NCBI GenBank assembly: GCA_003157015.1
Contig: PMIJ01000234.1
Location: 1,370 to 40,354 of the forward strand
DNA from: Bacteroidales bacterium
Lineage (GTDB): Bacteria > Bacteroidota > Bacteroidia > Bacteroidales > VadinHA17
Length of the DNA: 38,985 nt
Reading direction: 5' to 3'
A model generated the notes under the pieces. It saw nothing but the letters and a program-made list of their open reading frames with translations, did not search any database and was not told the origin of the DNA. Of this stretch, positions 24,272 to 33,433 are shown piece after piece; the stretch's first letter is position 1; each line of letters starts with the position of its first letter. The position numbers were made by a program, and so were the translations under genes.

Positions 24272-24391
24272 ATTAAAAGTCATGAATACGAGTATAAATG
24301 GGAATCTAATGGTATTGGAACTATATATCAGTGCAAAGACTGCCGTTCAGTTGAATTTGTTGAAATAGGAAAATCTAAAACACATTGTTAG
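24272..24391 (+). CDS. Possible 39-aa zinc-ribbon peptide with non-ATG (ATT) start, or gene remnant
   Basis: Between a TAA at 24269 and a TAG at 24389 one frame reads HEYEYKWESNGIGTIYQCKDC, then RSVEFVEIGKSKTHC. The composition is strongly protein-like and ends with a Cys-x2-Cys plus His-Cys arrangement, as in small zinc ribbons. No ATG, GTG or TTG is available in this frame; ATT at 24272 is the only rare start, while an ATG at 24282 opens an unrelated 28-codon frame. Either an ATT start, a lost start, or an upstream frameshift is possible. It lies 17 bases upstream of the next small gene on the same strand. Confidence 0.35.
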   Translation: MKSHEYEYKWESNGIGTIYQCKDCRSVEFVEIGKSKTHC

Positions 24392-24408
24392 ACTAAATAT
24401 AAATAAAC

Positions 24409-24621
24409 ATGAAAAAAGAAGAATTAAGAAAAGTAAAAATCTCCAAACATGAAGACGGTTCTGGAGAACATATTACAAATGGTTATTTTCACAAATGGAT
24501 TGAAGAAACTCACGTTGGAGACTCTGGATTAATTAATGAAAATTTTGCTTTAATTGAGATGGAAGACGGGCTAATTAAAGGAATTAGACCTTACAGAATA
24601 AAATTTGTTGAAAATTTCTAG
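24409..24621 (+). CDS. Hypothetical protein, 70 aa
   Basis: This small soluble protein starts MKKEELRKVKISKHEDGSG and continues with GYFHKWIEETH and YRIKFVENF. The second half (FALIEMEDGLIKGIRPYRIKF) looks like a beta meander, as in small SH3/OB-like barrels. No family is recognised. An attC-like site begins 18 bases after its stop, so with the preceding 39-residue frame it may form a small cassette. Its real status is supported by codon composition and the attC-like context only. Confidence 0.6.
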   Translation: MKKEELRKVKISKHEDGSGEHITNGYFHKWIEETHVGDSGLINENFALIEMEDGLIKGIRPYRIKFVENF

Positions 24622-24638
24622 ACAGAAAAGGGTACATA

Positions 24639-24766
24639 CTGCCAACAAAGGCTATATGCAATAAGGGTTTCAGAGTCAGTTCAAACATTCTGCCCTGCTC
24701 AAAATATGGTGCAAATTGACAGGATAATCGCCCGTATTCCCTTAGCCTCAAACGTTGGCGGTCATG
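24639..24766 (+). repeat. attC-like imperfect palindrome, best example in the window
   Basis: The left arm TGCCAACAAAGGCTATATGC (24640-24659) mirrors the right arm TAGCCTCAAACGTTGGC (24743-24759): GCCAAC pairs with GTTGGC and GGCTA with TAGCC, with AAA opposite TCAAAC left unpaired between them. The unpaired asymmetry and the roughly 80-base variable centre are typical of integron attC sites. It lies between the 70-residue protein gene and the GHKL ATPase gene. Confidence 0.65.
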
Positions 24767-24828
24767 CTAATAGCGCCACGACTATCGAGAGTAACTAGTG
24801 AATTTAAGAATAAAACTGACATAATATA

Positions 24829-27357
24829 ATGACCTATAAAGCAAAATTTGAAGCTTCAGAGCATAGAGCCCATTATCAAAACATCGCTACAAAGATATTA
24901 CGGGAAATGTCCATTCTAAGATCACTAGTCGAAAGTTCTCCAATTGCTCCTAGACGATGGGTATGGGAATTAATTCAAAATGCAAAAGATGTTCATGCAG
25001 AGGAGGGGGTAAAAATTAGAATTGAATATCAACCAGACATAAGCGATCCATTTATTAGTTTCAAACATAACGGGAAGCCTTTTACCGCAGACAATATTCG
25101 TTTTCTGATAGAACAGATTTCCACAAAAGATAGAAAGAAGGATGAAGACGGAAAACGAAAAACAACAGGAAAATTCGGAACAGGTTTTCTTACTACACAT
25201 CTATTATCAGAGACTGTAACTGTTAAAGGCGTAGCAAAAGAACCAGAATTAGATTATCGAAAATTTCAGTTGGAACTTGATAGAACTGGGTTCGAAATAG
25301 AACAAATAACTGATGCGGTTCAAATTGCAAAAACAGCAGTTCAAGACATGGATGATTTTCCAACATATTCTGAATACATTGATGGAGAATTTAATACAGA
25401 ATTTTTATATCCGTTAGCTGATTCTGTTAGTCTAAGAGTTGCAAAGTCCGGGCTTGAAGATTTAGATAACTGCTTGCCGTATACATTGGCATTTGTAAAA
25501 GAAATTAAAAGTATCGAAATATTGCCTTCTAATCTGGTTTATACAAACATAATTGAGGAAATAAAGCTTGCTGAAAATTTAAGTTTAGTATCTGTTTTCA
25601 TTGACAAAGGCTCGGAAATCAAGGAACGAAATGTTTTTACTATAGCATTTTTAAACAAAGGATTAACAAGTATTGCACTTCCAGTAAAAAAGGAAAATGA
25701 AAAAATATTTTTACTCTCAATTAATGAACAAACCCCACGCTTATATTGTGATTTCCCATTAATTGGTACTGAGAAATTCCATTTCCCAGTAATAATTAAT
25801 AATCCAAACTTTAATCCGACAGACTCCCGCGATGGAGTTTTCTTAACTACTCCACAGCGGACAAATCCATTAATTGAGGAGAACAAAATTATAATGCAGG
25901 AGGCTGTTGAACTCTATTTTGAGCTATTGGAATTTGCTATTGAGAATAAATGGGAAGGTTTACATTTATTAGCTCAAATAAGATCCATGTATGATTTAAC
26001 AGATTGGATTGATGATGCATGGTTTAAAGCAGATGTTTTGAATCCAATTCGAAAAAAGCTTCTTTATGCCCATATCGTAAATAATTCTAACGGAGAATTA
26101 AGCTCAATCTTAACTGAAGAAGGTGAAAATTATATTTGGTTCCCAAGCTCGGGAAGCAAAGGTGTTCGGAGTCAAATTTGGCAACTCGCAAACTATTGGT
26201 TTCCTCATTGTTTACCACAACAATCTGATGTTGAGTTATGGTATAAATTATCATGGAACGAGTGTGGTAAATTAGATGTAGACCAATTTGCAGCATTCTT
26301 GGAAAATAAAGAAACCTTAAAAGAGCTTTCAGAGGTTCTTGGCGAAAAAGATGTTTACGAATGGCTAAACGACTTTTACTTATTGCTAACGGAAGAAGAT
26401 AAAGAATACGATATAATAATTAACAAACGGGCCATTTTCCCAAATCAAAATGGTTTTTTTTGTAAGAGAATCCATCTCAAACGAGACATGGGGAATATTG
26501 GGGATGATTTTAAAGATATCTTAGGTTTGTTAGGGAGAGATATTCGAAACGAATTAGCAGATGAAAAAATTGAAATAGAATTTGAAATTGACGATTTTCG
26601 GGATTTGACATTTGTTGTTAAGGAAATAAACTCAGAAGTAAATGAAAAGGCAAGTGATAGAGAAGTAGCAAAAGGTTATAGTGAAGCATTTAAGAAACTG
26701 TTACGGTGGTTTCAGGAACAACCTGAAAAAGCAAAGTCTCTTTTTCCGATACTTTATAAAAATAAGCATCTCCTATATGATGATGATGAGATATTGGAGA
26801 ACATTTCCAAAGCAGAACAGTTAGCCGACTTATTGAAGGATTGCAATGCGAGCAGTATAACCGAGCTTAGAGAACTTATTGCAAAAGGACAAAATAATTC
26901 CACAAATCTATTGCCTGTTACCCAAGAAATTTTGCTAAGTATGGGTATTTCTTCAACTGAAGAATGGGCAGAAGCCATTAAAGACAAAGACTTAGCTGCT
27001 ATGTTTTCACACGAGTCTACGCCAACGACTGATATGTTTATTTATGTTCAAAGTCTTATAAAAAAAGCCAAAGAAAACATAATACAGCATTTACAAACAC
27101 TTAGGAACTATGATCTTAAGCTTCTTGATGATTCTACAGCTACCACAATACTAGCAGGCATTCAGAAAGATGGTCAAGATATTAGTATTGTAGCAAGACC
27201 AGCCTATGCTGGAGAAGTGATAATTTATTATGGTTCTGAAAGAGATGTTTTGGATTACGAACCTTCTGAACTATGGATTGACGATGGTATAATTCCTCGG
27301 AGAATATCTTTAGGTCATATTTTGAAAAAAGCGCAAATCATTAAATTTCCAATTTAA
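24829..27357 (+). CDS. GHKL (HSP90/sacsin-like) ATPase, 842 aa; first gene of a two-gene system
   Basis: The N-terminal 210 residues hold a GHKL ATP-binding domain: N-box WELIQNAKD (Glu47, Asn51, Asp54), a G1-like FKHNGKPF (78-85) in which His replaces the usual Asp, as in sacsin-like families, and the G2 lid GKFGTGF (114-120) before THLL. The long middle region (210-760) is mostly helical and unrecognised. The last 60 residues (ARPAYAGEVIIYYGSERDVL, then SELWIDDGIIP) form a small conserved-looking module. It starts 62 bases after an attC-like site, and the next gene begins 4 bases after its stop. Such ATPases act as conformational switches, here probably gating the HEPN/AlbA_2 partner in phage defence. 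Confidence 0.83.
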   Translation: MTYKAKFEASEHRAHYQNIATKILREMSILRSLVESSPIAPRRWVWELIQNAKDVHAEEGVKIRIEYQPDISDPFISFKHNGKPFTADNIRFLIEQISTKDRKKDEDGKRKTTGKFGTGFLTTHLLSETVTVKGVAKEPELDYRKFQLELDRTGFEIEQITDAVQIAKTAVQDMDDFPTYSEYIDGEFNTEFLYPLADSVSLRVAKSGLEDLDNCLPYTLAFVKEIKSIEILPSNLVYTNIIEEIKLAENLSLVSVFIDKGSEIKERNVFTIAFLNKGLTSIALPVKKENEKIFLLSINEQTPRLYCDFPLIGTEKFHFPVIINNPNFNPTDSRDGVFLTTPQRTNPLIEENKIIMQEAVELYFELLEFAIENKWEGLHLLAQIRSMYDLTDWIDDAWFKADVLNPIRKKLLYAHIVNNSNGELSSILTEEGENYIWFPSSGSKGVRSQIWQLANYWFPHCLPQQSDVELWYKLSWNECGKLDVDQFAAFLENKETLKELSEVLGEKDVYEWLNDFYLLLTEEDKEYDIIINKRAIFPNQNGFFCKRIHLKRDMGNIGDDFKDILGLLGRDIRNELADEKIEIEFEIDDFRDLTFVVKEINSEVNEKASDREVAKGYSEAFKKLLRWFQEQPEKAKSLFPILYKNKHLLYDDDEILENISKAEQLADLLKDCNASSITELRELIAKGQNNSTNLLPVTQEILLSMGISSTEEWAEAIKDKDLAAMFSHESTPTTDMFIYVQSLIKKAKENIIQHLQTLRNYDLKLLDDSTATTILAGIQKDGQDISIVARPAYAGEVIIYYGSERDVLDYEPSELWIDDGIIPRRISLGHILKKAQIIKFPI

Positions 27358-27361
27358 TAAT

Positions 27362-28441
27362 ATGGACATATCTGAAGAAATCGCTCAAATTATTGGCAAT
27401 CCTGAAAGTGAACAATTAGAATATAAAGCAGTTCTTCCACCTGCAAGGAATATAGGTCAATTGATTTCTGCTTTTGCAAATAACAACGGTGGAATTATAA
27501 TACTCGGGGTTTCGGAAACACAAGGACAAATTGTTGTAAATGGGTTGAGTGAAGATTTCCATGCAAATAGTGTTACTCATAAAGCTTTGGACAAACTAGA
27601 CCCCAAACCTTTAATTAGTTACCAGTATGTAACATATAGAGACAAACGAATATATGTCATTAAAGTTGAAAAATCTGACTCGCCAATATCAATTGAAGGC
27701 AAAATCTATATTAGACAAGGGACAAGTGTTATTCTTAAAGATCCACCCCAAACGGTGATAAGGACAATTGGGATTCCTATAATCGAAGAATTGACAAATA
27801 AACTTGAAGCTTATCGAAGAACTAGTACAAGTTCAAAGACAAAATTTATAGACCATTATCAAAGTGTACTTAATATTATTGGAGATTTAAGTAGTATACT
27901 CTACCCGAACTCAACCAATACTCCTACAAATAATCAGGAAGGCAAAATTCTTATTAGAATTTTATTTTCTTCTTGTGCGGACAATTTTGAAACTTATTTA
28001 GCGGACCTACTATATGAAATTTATTTAGCCAATCCATCTTCTCTTAAATCAAATCAACAGGTAAGTATTAAGGAAGTTTTAAACTGCTCTGACATGCAAG
28101 AGTTCGTTATTTTTTGGGCGAAAAAAAAATTAAGTAAGTTACAACGTGGAAGTGTTAAAGGTTTTGTTTCGGACAACTCTCAAATCAATGATCTTAATGT
28201 AATTGACCCGTCACAGCAAAATGAGATAGAAAAGATACTACAAATAAGACATCTTTATGCCCATAGGAATGGGATAGTTGATGAAAAATTTTTGCAGTTT
28301 TATCCTGGCCAATTTAATGTAAATGATGAGCATCAACTGTCAATTATCGAATTTCTTAATCACTTTTCATACCTTACGGAAACCGTAGACAGAATTGATA
28401 AAGCAGCAATTCAGAAATATCAACTTTCAACTTTAGATTAA
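27362..28441 (+). CDS. AlbA_2 (Schlafen-like) and HEPN fusion protein, 359 aa
   Basis: Residues 16-130 are an AlbA_2/Schlafen-type domain: EQLEYKAVLPPARNIGQLIS, then FANNNGGIIILGV and IYIRQGTSVI. This fold binds nucleic acid and in some Schlafens cleaves RNA. From about residue 195 the protein is all-helical, and IRHLYAHRNGIVDEKF gives Arg296-His297-x3-His301, the HEPN motif in the form seen in RiboL-PSP/MAE_28990-like HEPNs. The AAA_4 part of longer Schlafen relatives is missing. The gene starts 4 bases after the GHKL ATPase gene. The simplest model is an RNA-targeting effector controlled by the ATPase; that is inference. Confidence 0.8.
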   Translation: MDISEEIAQIIGNPESEQLEYKAVLPPARNIGQLISAFANNNGGIIILGVSETQGQIVVNGLSEDFHANSVTHKALDKLDPKPLISYQYVTYRDKRIYVIKVEKSDSPISIEGKIYIRQGTSVILKDPPQTVIRTIGIPIIEELTNKLEAYRRTSTSSKTKFIDHYQSVLNIIGDLSSILYPNSTNTPTNNQEGKILIRILFSSCADNFETYLADLLYEIYLANPSSLKSNQQVSIKEVLNCSDMQEFVIFWAKKKLSKLQRGSVKGFVSDNSQINDLNVIDPSQQNEIEKILQIRHLYAHRNGIVDEKFLQFYPGQFNVNDEHQLSIIEFLNHFSYLTETVDRIDKAAIQKYQLSTLD

Positions 28442-28457
28442 TTCAACAACGAAAATT

Positions 28458-28586
28458 TTATGGCCTTGACCATATTTGGCCGGACAATATTGAACACCTA
28501 AAGCCTGTGTTAGGTATTTGTTGTTTAGTTATGTATGCAAATGTAATCTTATTGAACTAATGTTATGAAGGCATCCGGCTTTTGCA
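28458..28586 (+). repeat. Dispersed repeat family 2, copy 2
   Basis: The most diverged of the three copies. It keeps CCTTGACCATATTTGGCCGG, AATATTGAACACCTA, TATTTGTTGTTTAG, ATGTATG and the right end CCGGCTTTTGCAC; the middle (ATGTAATCTTATTGAAC) differs from the others. It begins 17 bases after the AlbA_2-HEPN gene and ends 80 bases before the restriction module. Confidence 0.75.
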
Positions 28587-28665
28587 CCTTTGCTCCATAT
28601 TTGGGATAGCCATACTCTAAAGTACATCTGGTTTTCTGATATTTTATGTGAAATGTTTTATTGAG

Positions 28666-29367
28666 TCAATTCAAATCAATCCATATATGCCTCAAGTCTA
28701 TTGAACATCCTGATTTTCTTTTAGGTTTAGATACACACTCATAAATATTATTATCTGATTTGACAAATTTCAAAAAATCATCATTATCCCAAGACAAAGA
28801 TTGATCATGTGGATTATTAATTTCATCTTGCACAAAGCGATCTATTTTACCTTTCCAAAAAACAAATGAATCAGATTGAATATATCCAATAATGCATGCA
28901 TGAATTATATCTATTCCGTGTCTTCCATTTTTGAATCGTTCAATTCCACCAGAATTTCGAATTTGTTTACCTTGCTTATAATCACCAATAACATATTCTC
29001 TCTCACGCCTTTTGGGCAAGTTGTTTATTAGTCGTTTTGCTTCAAATTTTATTAAAGCAGGGGCTTCGTCATTGTCAGCGAAATTTAGTAGTTGTACATA
29101 GGAGTAAGTGCCAAAAACCGCAAAATCAGTTGAAGTATTTTGCTTAGCGGATTCAATATTTTGATGATGAAAGAAGAAGGGATATTCTGGTGGCTTTTTG
29201 AATTCCAACATTTTACACAACCTATTTGTGATCCCATTTTCATTTTCATCCTTTGTCACCTTGAAATCATGGAGAATCGTCGATACATAACTAAAGATGT
29301 GTCCGACTATACTTCCATCTGATGCACTGCTTAATGAGCCAAATGTGTTTTCAATAATAAAACTCAT
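28666..29367 (-). CDS. PD-(D/E)XK nuclease, probable restriction endonuclease, 233 aa
   Basis: Asp81 in STDFAVF and Glu109-Ala-Lys111 in LIKFEAKRL form the D...ExK core of PD-(D/E)XK nucleases, and an acidic helix with ENENGITNRL (residues 42-51) precedes it as in many restriction-like enzymes. The C-terminal half has aromatic and Cys-containing segments (HACIIGYIQ, YECVSKPKRKSGCSI). The ATG shares one base with the stop codon of the methyltransferase gene (TAATG), so translation is coupled and the two almost certainly form one restriction-modification-like unit. No separate specificity subunit is present; target recognition would lie in the methyltransferase. Confidence 0.78.
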   Translation of the reverse strand: MSFIIENTFGSLSSASDGSIVGHIFSYVSTILHDFKVTKDENENGITNRLCKMLEFKKPPEYPFFFHHQNIESAKQNTSTDFAVFGTYSYVQLLNFADNDEAPALIKFEAKRLINNLPKRREREYVIGDYKQGKQIRNSGGIERFKNGRHGIDIIHACIIGYIQSDSFVFWKGKIDRFVQDEINNPHDQSLSWDNDDFLKFVKSDNNIYECVSKPKRKSGCSIDLRHIWIDLN

Positions 29368-32300
29368 TATTTCCCCTGATTATATAAGTCTATAAATGTC
29401 TCATCTGCATCACGAATGGCTATAGATCTTAACCAGTATCTTTTTTGATTTGGTTTGTATAGAAATATCACATTTTTGTGAAAAACCTTTACAATTCTTT
29501 TTATCCAAAGATTATAGAGTACCTTATTGTCAATGAGACTTCTGAGTTTGTCTTCTATTGTTTCAATAGACTTCGGGATATCAATCTCTGGTTTGTTTCC
29601 TAAAATGAAAGGATACGCAATAAATTCCGCTCCAATGATTGGAGAAAAAGGTTTGAAGTTTTTATAAACACTATTTAATATCTGGCAATATAATTCTCCA
29701 AATGCATCCAAATCTTCATTTGAAGTTATGCTTAGAATATCACTTTTTTCACCCATTTTTCTGAATTCTGAATAGTAATTTGAAATGTCATTTAACAAAA
29801 TCCTTTCAATATAGTCAAATGCCAAGGGCTCAATAGAATAAGGAAGCGACAAAATATCATTTTTCAATACAACACCTTCTCTTGTAGTAATAATTCGTCC
29901 ACTTAATAACCACAGCAGTGAGGAATATGCGGAATTTCCTTTTAATCGGCATTCGATTTCTTTCAAACTTTCTGAATCTGAAGAGGGGCTTGATATTCCA
30001 ATAATTTCATTTCTGAAAGTAAGGTACTCATTCCTAAACTCAATGGGAATTGAAGAAATCCCTGATTGCTCCTTTATTAATAAATGAGGGGGTTGAAATA
30101 TCTCTTTACTATTTTTTGCTGAACGATAAAAATATTTTATTTCACAGGTATTAATTTTTTTAATCCCATTTTCCGTAAAATATTTTGTTTCCACAAAGGG
30201 GTAACCGGTAATCCAATCAGCTTTATGCATTGATTCCAGCTTATGTAATTCTTCAATTTCTTTTTCTGAACAATTGCTTTTATTAGATAAATACTTTATT
30301 CTTTTTAGAGGTTTAGCGGTGGGAGACTCGATCCACCCCTCACCAACTTTCCAACCTCGTTTTACAATCATATCATCCAAATATTCTTGAAGCGTCGATT
30401 CTGAAGCTACTTTTTCTACAATCCTATGAAGCCTTCCTCCTCCCATAAAATTAGTCTGCCAAACACCAGGAACATTCAAAGCTAGGTTATAGGCTACCTG
30501 ATGGATATCATAATAGTCAATTTCAAATTCAATTTTTTCACCAGACGCCCTTGTTCTTCTAAAGATGAGATGAGATATCGGTTTCCCTTCAGGTGAATTC
30601 TTCTCAGCAAATACGGCAATAATAGCAGGTTTCGCTTTAGAGCTGCTACCAGTGAAAAGTTTCGCCCTTAATGGGGTAAAATCAAAAATCTCACTGAAAT
30701 AGTAAGTTTCAAAAAGGTACTTTTTAAAATAGTGAATCTTTGTATTATACAATAAGGGACCTGATGGTAATATTAAACAACAGTTCCCCCCTGGTCGAAG
30801 TAATTTAAACGATTGTTCTAAAAAAAGTAAGGCAATTTGATTATCTGGAATTTCTGGTCGTATAGGTTTTAATCGCCTTTCTGTCGTATCAGCAATTTTA
30901 GCCCATTCTGTAAAACTGGAATCAAAGGGAGGGTTTCCAATAACTAAATCAAAATTGTTCAGAAGTTCCTCCTGTTGTATTATTTTAAAAAAATCCGTTG
31001 GAAAAAGATTCTGTCCAATTAAATTATCGAAATGAACATTATTCCAAATTTCTTTGGGAGACAATGCATCCAAAAGAGCAAGACTTAAACTAAAATAAGT
31101 AAGTATTATAGCCTCTTCCTCTAAATCACATCCATAGATATTGGACAAGAGGATATTCTTTAATTCTTCAATATTTTCTTTATGCGGTTTTTTCCAATTG
31201 TTCTTTACTCTCCACCATTGTATCATTCTCTTAAACGCACCAACCAAAAATATACCAGAACCACATGCTGGATCTAAAACCCTGAATTTCATTTTAGGGT
31301 GGCCCAGAGGCATACTCTTGTCAATAAGAAATTGTACTAAATATGGGGGAGTATAAACTACACCTTTCTTTTTTTTGCCGTTCTCGTCAGCAAGAAAATC
31401 TTCATAAATGTGGCTAATAAGTTCAATTGGCAAATAGTTGAATTGATATAACCGCCACAGAGTCATTTGACCAATTACATCATTTGCCGAGGAAAAAAAA
31501 GCAGTATTGCCTATTACAAATTGTTGGAAGATTCTAAGATCGATTCCTCCTAAACTTGTTAGATCTTCCTTACTAAGGAAAAATATCTGTCCATTAAAGT
31601 GATCTATTCCTGAAAGTTTAGAAAGAACCGCCGCAAAAGTATCTGAATTATTCAATACTCCTGTAAGCGAAGGATCCTCCTTATTAAACTCAGTATAAAA
31701 CTCCTCCGGATTTAATGCACCCTGCCCCTGTTCATCCTTTCTTTCCTCAAGGTATTTTATAAGAATTAACATCATCAAAACCCGCTTGACCAATCTGGAA
31801 CGCTCCTTCCCTACACGAGAAATTATATTATTCTTAACATTTTTAAGCTGAGTTAAAAGTTGTTCGTATGCACTCTGATCATATTTAAAATCTTTCCCCA
31901 AATCTGAATCCCAGAATAGACCGGAATCAAATTGATAGGCGGAATAGGATAAAAGTTTATCCTGAATTTCGCTTAATAGATCAATAGTGTCATGTGGGGA
32001 AGTTATAAAAGTACTTGATGATGAATCAACTTCTGGTTTCCTGCCGCAATTGTAAACAAGAATTTTTGAGTTCGTATAAATAAAGCAATAAGGAACAAGT
32101 CCAGCATTCCATAAATGATGATGTATATCAGCTGCTTTGTTTTCCTTAATACTTAATTCATTAAAATCATATATGAAAATCTGTGGCCGGGGTGGACGCC
32201 CATCACTAAATAAACGAAAATAGACAGCTGTAGTTCCAAATAGGGAAGCCTGCTCCAATGCCAGATAGATATAGGGATCTTTTTCTTCCTCTTTTTTGGA

Positions 32301-32387
32301 AATCCATCTTAATCCAGAAGAATTAGCATCATCCATCCTAAGCTTGCCTAAAGCGTCCTTTAATCCTATCGTGGCTTCAAATCCCAT
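29367..32387 (-). CDS. Large N6-adenine methyltransferase of type I/IIG style, 1006 aa
   Basis: Motif I is LDPACGSGIFLVGAF (371-385), preceded by the X motif YTPPYLVQFL, and motif IV is GNPPF (484-488). The N-terminal 150 residues (ALEQASLFGTTAVYFRLF, then DIHHHLWNAGLVPYCFIY) match the N-terminal region of large type IIG-like methylases, but no PD-(D/E)XK triad is seen there, so cleavage is presumably delegated to the next gene. Residues 160-345 are helical, and 640-1006 should hold target recognition. It precedes the nuclease gene with a TAATG overlap. PglX of BREX is a related large methylase, but no other BREX gene is present. Confidence 0.85.
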   Translation of the reverse strand: MGFEATIGLKDALGKLRMDDANSSGLRWISKKEEEKDPYIYLALEQASLFGTTAVYFRLFSDGRPPRPQIFIYDFNELSIKENKAADIHHHLWNAGLVPYCFIYTNSKILVYNCGRKPEVDSSSSTFITSPHDTIDLLSEIQDKLLSYSAYQFDSGLFWDSDLGKDFKYDQSAYEQLLTQLKNVKNNIISRVGKERSRLVKRVLMMLILIKYLEERKDEQGQGALNPEEFYTEFNKEDPSLTGVLNNSDTFAAVLSKLSGIDHFNGQIFFLSKEDLTSLGGIDLRIFQQFVIGNTAFFSSANDVIGQMTLWRLYQFNYLPIELISHIYEDFLADENGKKKKGVVYTPPYLVQFLIDKSMPLGHPKMKFRVLDPACGSGIFLVGAFKRMIQWWRVKNNWKKPHKENIEELKNILLSNIYGCDLEEEAIILTYFSLSLALLDALSPKEIWNNVHFDNLIGQNLFPTDFFKIIQQEELLNNFDLVIGNPPFDSSFTEWAKIADTTERRLKPIRPEIPDNQIALLFLEQSFKLLRPGGNCCLILPSGPLLYNTKIHYFKKYLFETYYFSEIFDFTPLRAKLFTGSSSKAKPAIIAVFAEKNSPEGKPISHLIFRRTRASGEKIEFEIDYYDIHQVAYNLALNVPGVWQTNFMGGGRLHRIVEKVASESTLQEYLDDMIVKRGWKVGEGWIESPTAKPLKRIKYLSNKSNCSEKEIEELHKLESMHKADWITGYPFVETKYFTENGIKKINTCEIKYFYRSAKNSKEIFQPPHLLIKEQSGISSIPIEFRNEYLTFRNEIIGISSPSSDSESLKEIECRLKGNSAYSSLLWLLSGRIITTREGVVLKNDILSLPYSIEPLAFDYIERILLNDISNYYSEFRKMGEKSDILSITSNEDLDAFGELYCQILNSVYKNFKPFSPIIGAEFIAYPFILGNKPEIDIPKSIETIEDKLRSLIDNKVLYNLWIKRIVKVFHKNVIFLYKPNQKRYWLRSIAIRDADETFIDLYNQGK

Positions 32388-32448
32388 TCTATGTATCTAT
32401 TGCTTTTCTATATATATTGTAAACTCATTTCACTGAATCATGGTCTTT

Positions 32449-32583
32449 TTAATCAACAGCCAACTCCTTTATTGCGACATACCAGATTTTAGCAATATTC
32501 AGTACTTTCAAATTAATCTCATCATTTGGGAGATCTCTTTTTGCACACAACAAACTATGAGTATTATATACATCCGTAAATAT
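32449..32583 (-). pseudogene. Possible C-terminal gene remnant, 44 codons
   Basis: A minus-strand frame open from the stop at 32584-32586 to TAA at 32449-32451 reads SLLCAKRDLPNDEINLKVLN followed by IAKIWYVAIKELAVD. The composition is that of a genuine protein end, but no start codon is available. It lies upstream of the methyltransferase gene and close to a type IIG fragment, so it may be the tail of a gene whose middle was deleted. Confidence 0.3.
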
Positions 32584-32841
32584 TTACATAATTGATTAAA
32601 ATCTAATCATAACAAGCTATTTAAAATTAATAAAAATATGAATAAAAGCCAACAATATATCATACCCATTTTTATACTTCCACCATCACATCCTATTCCA
32701 TACATCAATCATACTAATCAACAACATTATTACTAGGGATATAAATATGGGACTCCTTTTCAAAAGGTTTCAGAAAAATTGACTTTGATTTAAACATTGT
32801 ATAGTTTTGATTTTTAGTTAAATTATAATTTAAAACTAGTG
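32584..32841. other. AT-rich spacer, no gene
   Basis: No open frame or clear signal is seen. The region probably contains the promoter of the minus-strand methyltransferase operon, but no convincing consensus could be picked out in such AT-rich DNA. Confidence 0.4.
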
Positions 32842-33162
32842 TTATATCAAATTATCATGTTTCAAAAGACAAAGAGACTGGGAAGTTGAAAATAAACCAT
32901 TCAAAAATTTTGAATCTTTTCCATTATGGATAACCAGGTCAGATCTACCCCTTGTATTAATATAATTATTAGGTGAATAGTATGTGTTCTTAAGGCATTC
33001 AGAAATAATATTTTTATGAAACTCTTCGGATTCCGATCCTTTAATCTGGTCAAAGAGGTTGGTAATGTTCTTCTTGAAAGTCTCAATTTGGGTCCGGTTT
33101 GGTTTGACTTTCAGGTAAGCTTTATTAATTGAGTTTCTTAGGTTTAATATATTGATCTCCAT
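32842..33162 (-). pseudogene. N-terminal fragment of a type IIG restriction enzyme (DUF7149-like)
   Basis: The fragment begins at ATG 33162 with NINKAYLKVKPNRTQIETFK-like spacing (NSINKAYLKVKPNRTQIE), then LFDQIKGSESEEFHKNII and YINTRGRSDLVIHNGKDSK. This is the start of large type IIG restriction-methyltransferases as I remember them, where IHNGKDAK is followed by a strand with ExK that finishes the PD-(D/E)XK site. Here the reading departs after GKDSK into FLNGLFSTSQSL and stops, so the second catalytic half and the whole methylase (normally about 1000 residues) are missing. A deletion is the likely cause. Confidence 0.65.
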
Positions 33163-33433
33163 TTATCTGTCAGGGTTAAAATCTTAAAGTTACAGAATCG
33201 TTGTCATATAGTAGTCCCTGTTTGGCAAAAAAGCACCGCGTTTGATAGTCGAACTGCTCTGGCTTTTGAAGCTAGTATAGAATTAGGAAAATCATGCCTC
33301 GAATCTTAGGATGCTTTTCCTATATTTAATGGATATAAGTTAGCAACCCTAGATCCATAAAAGGTTACCCCCCTCATCTATATTTTAGTATGCTATAATA
33401 GTTTTATTAATCAATTCAATACTTCCTAAAGAT

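Noticed and set aside
24829..32387. A BREX- or DISARM-like locus (large methylase plus other defence genes)
   Set aside because: None of the core BREX or DISARM partners (BrxC, PglZ, BrxL, DrmAB) is present and the genes are on opposite strands.
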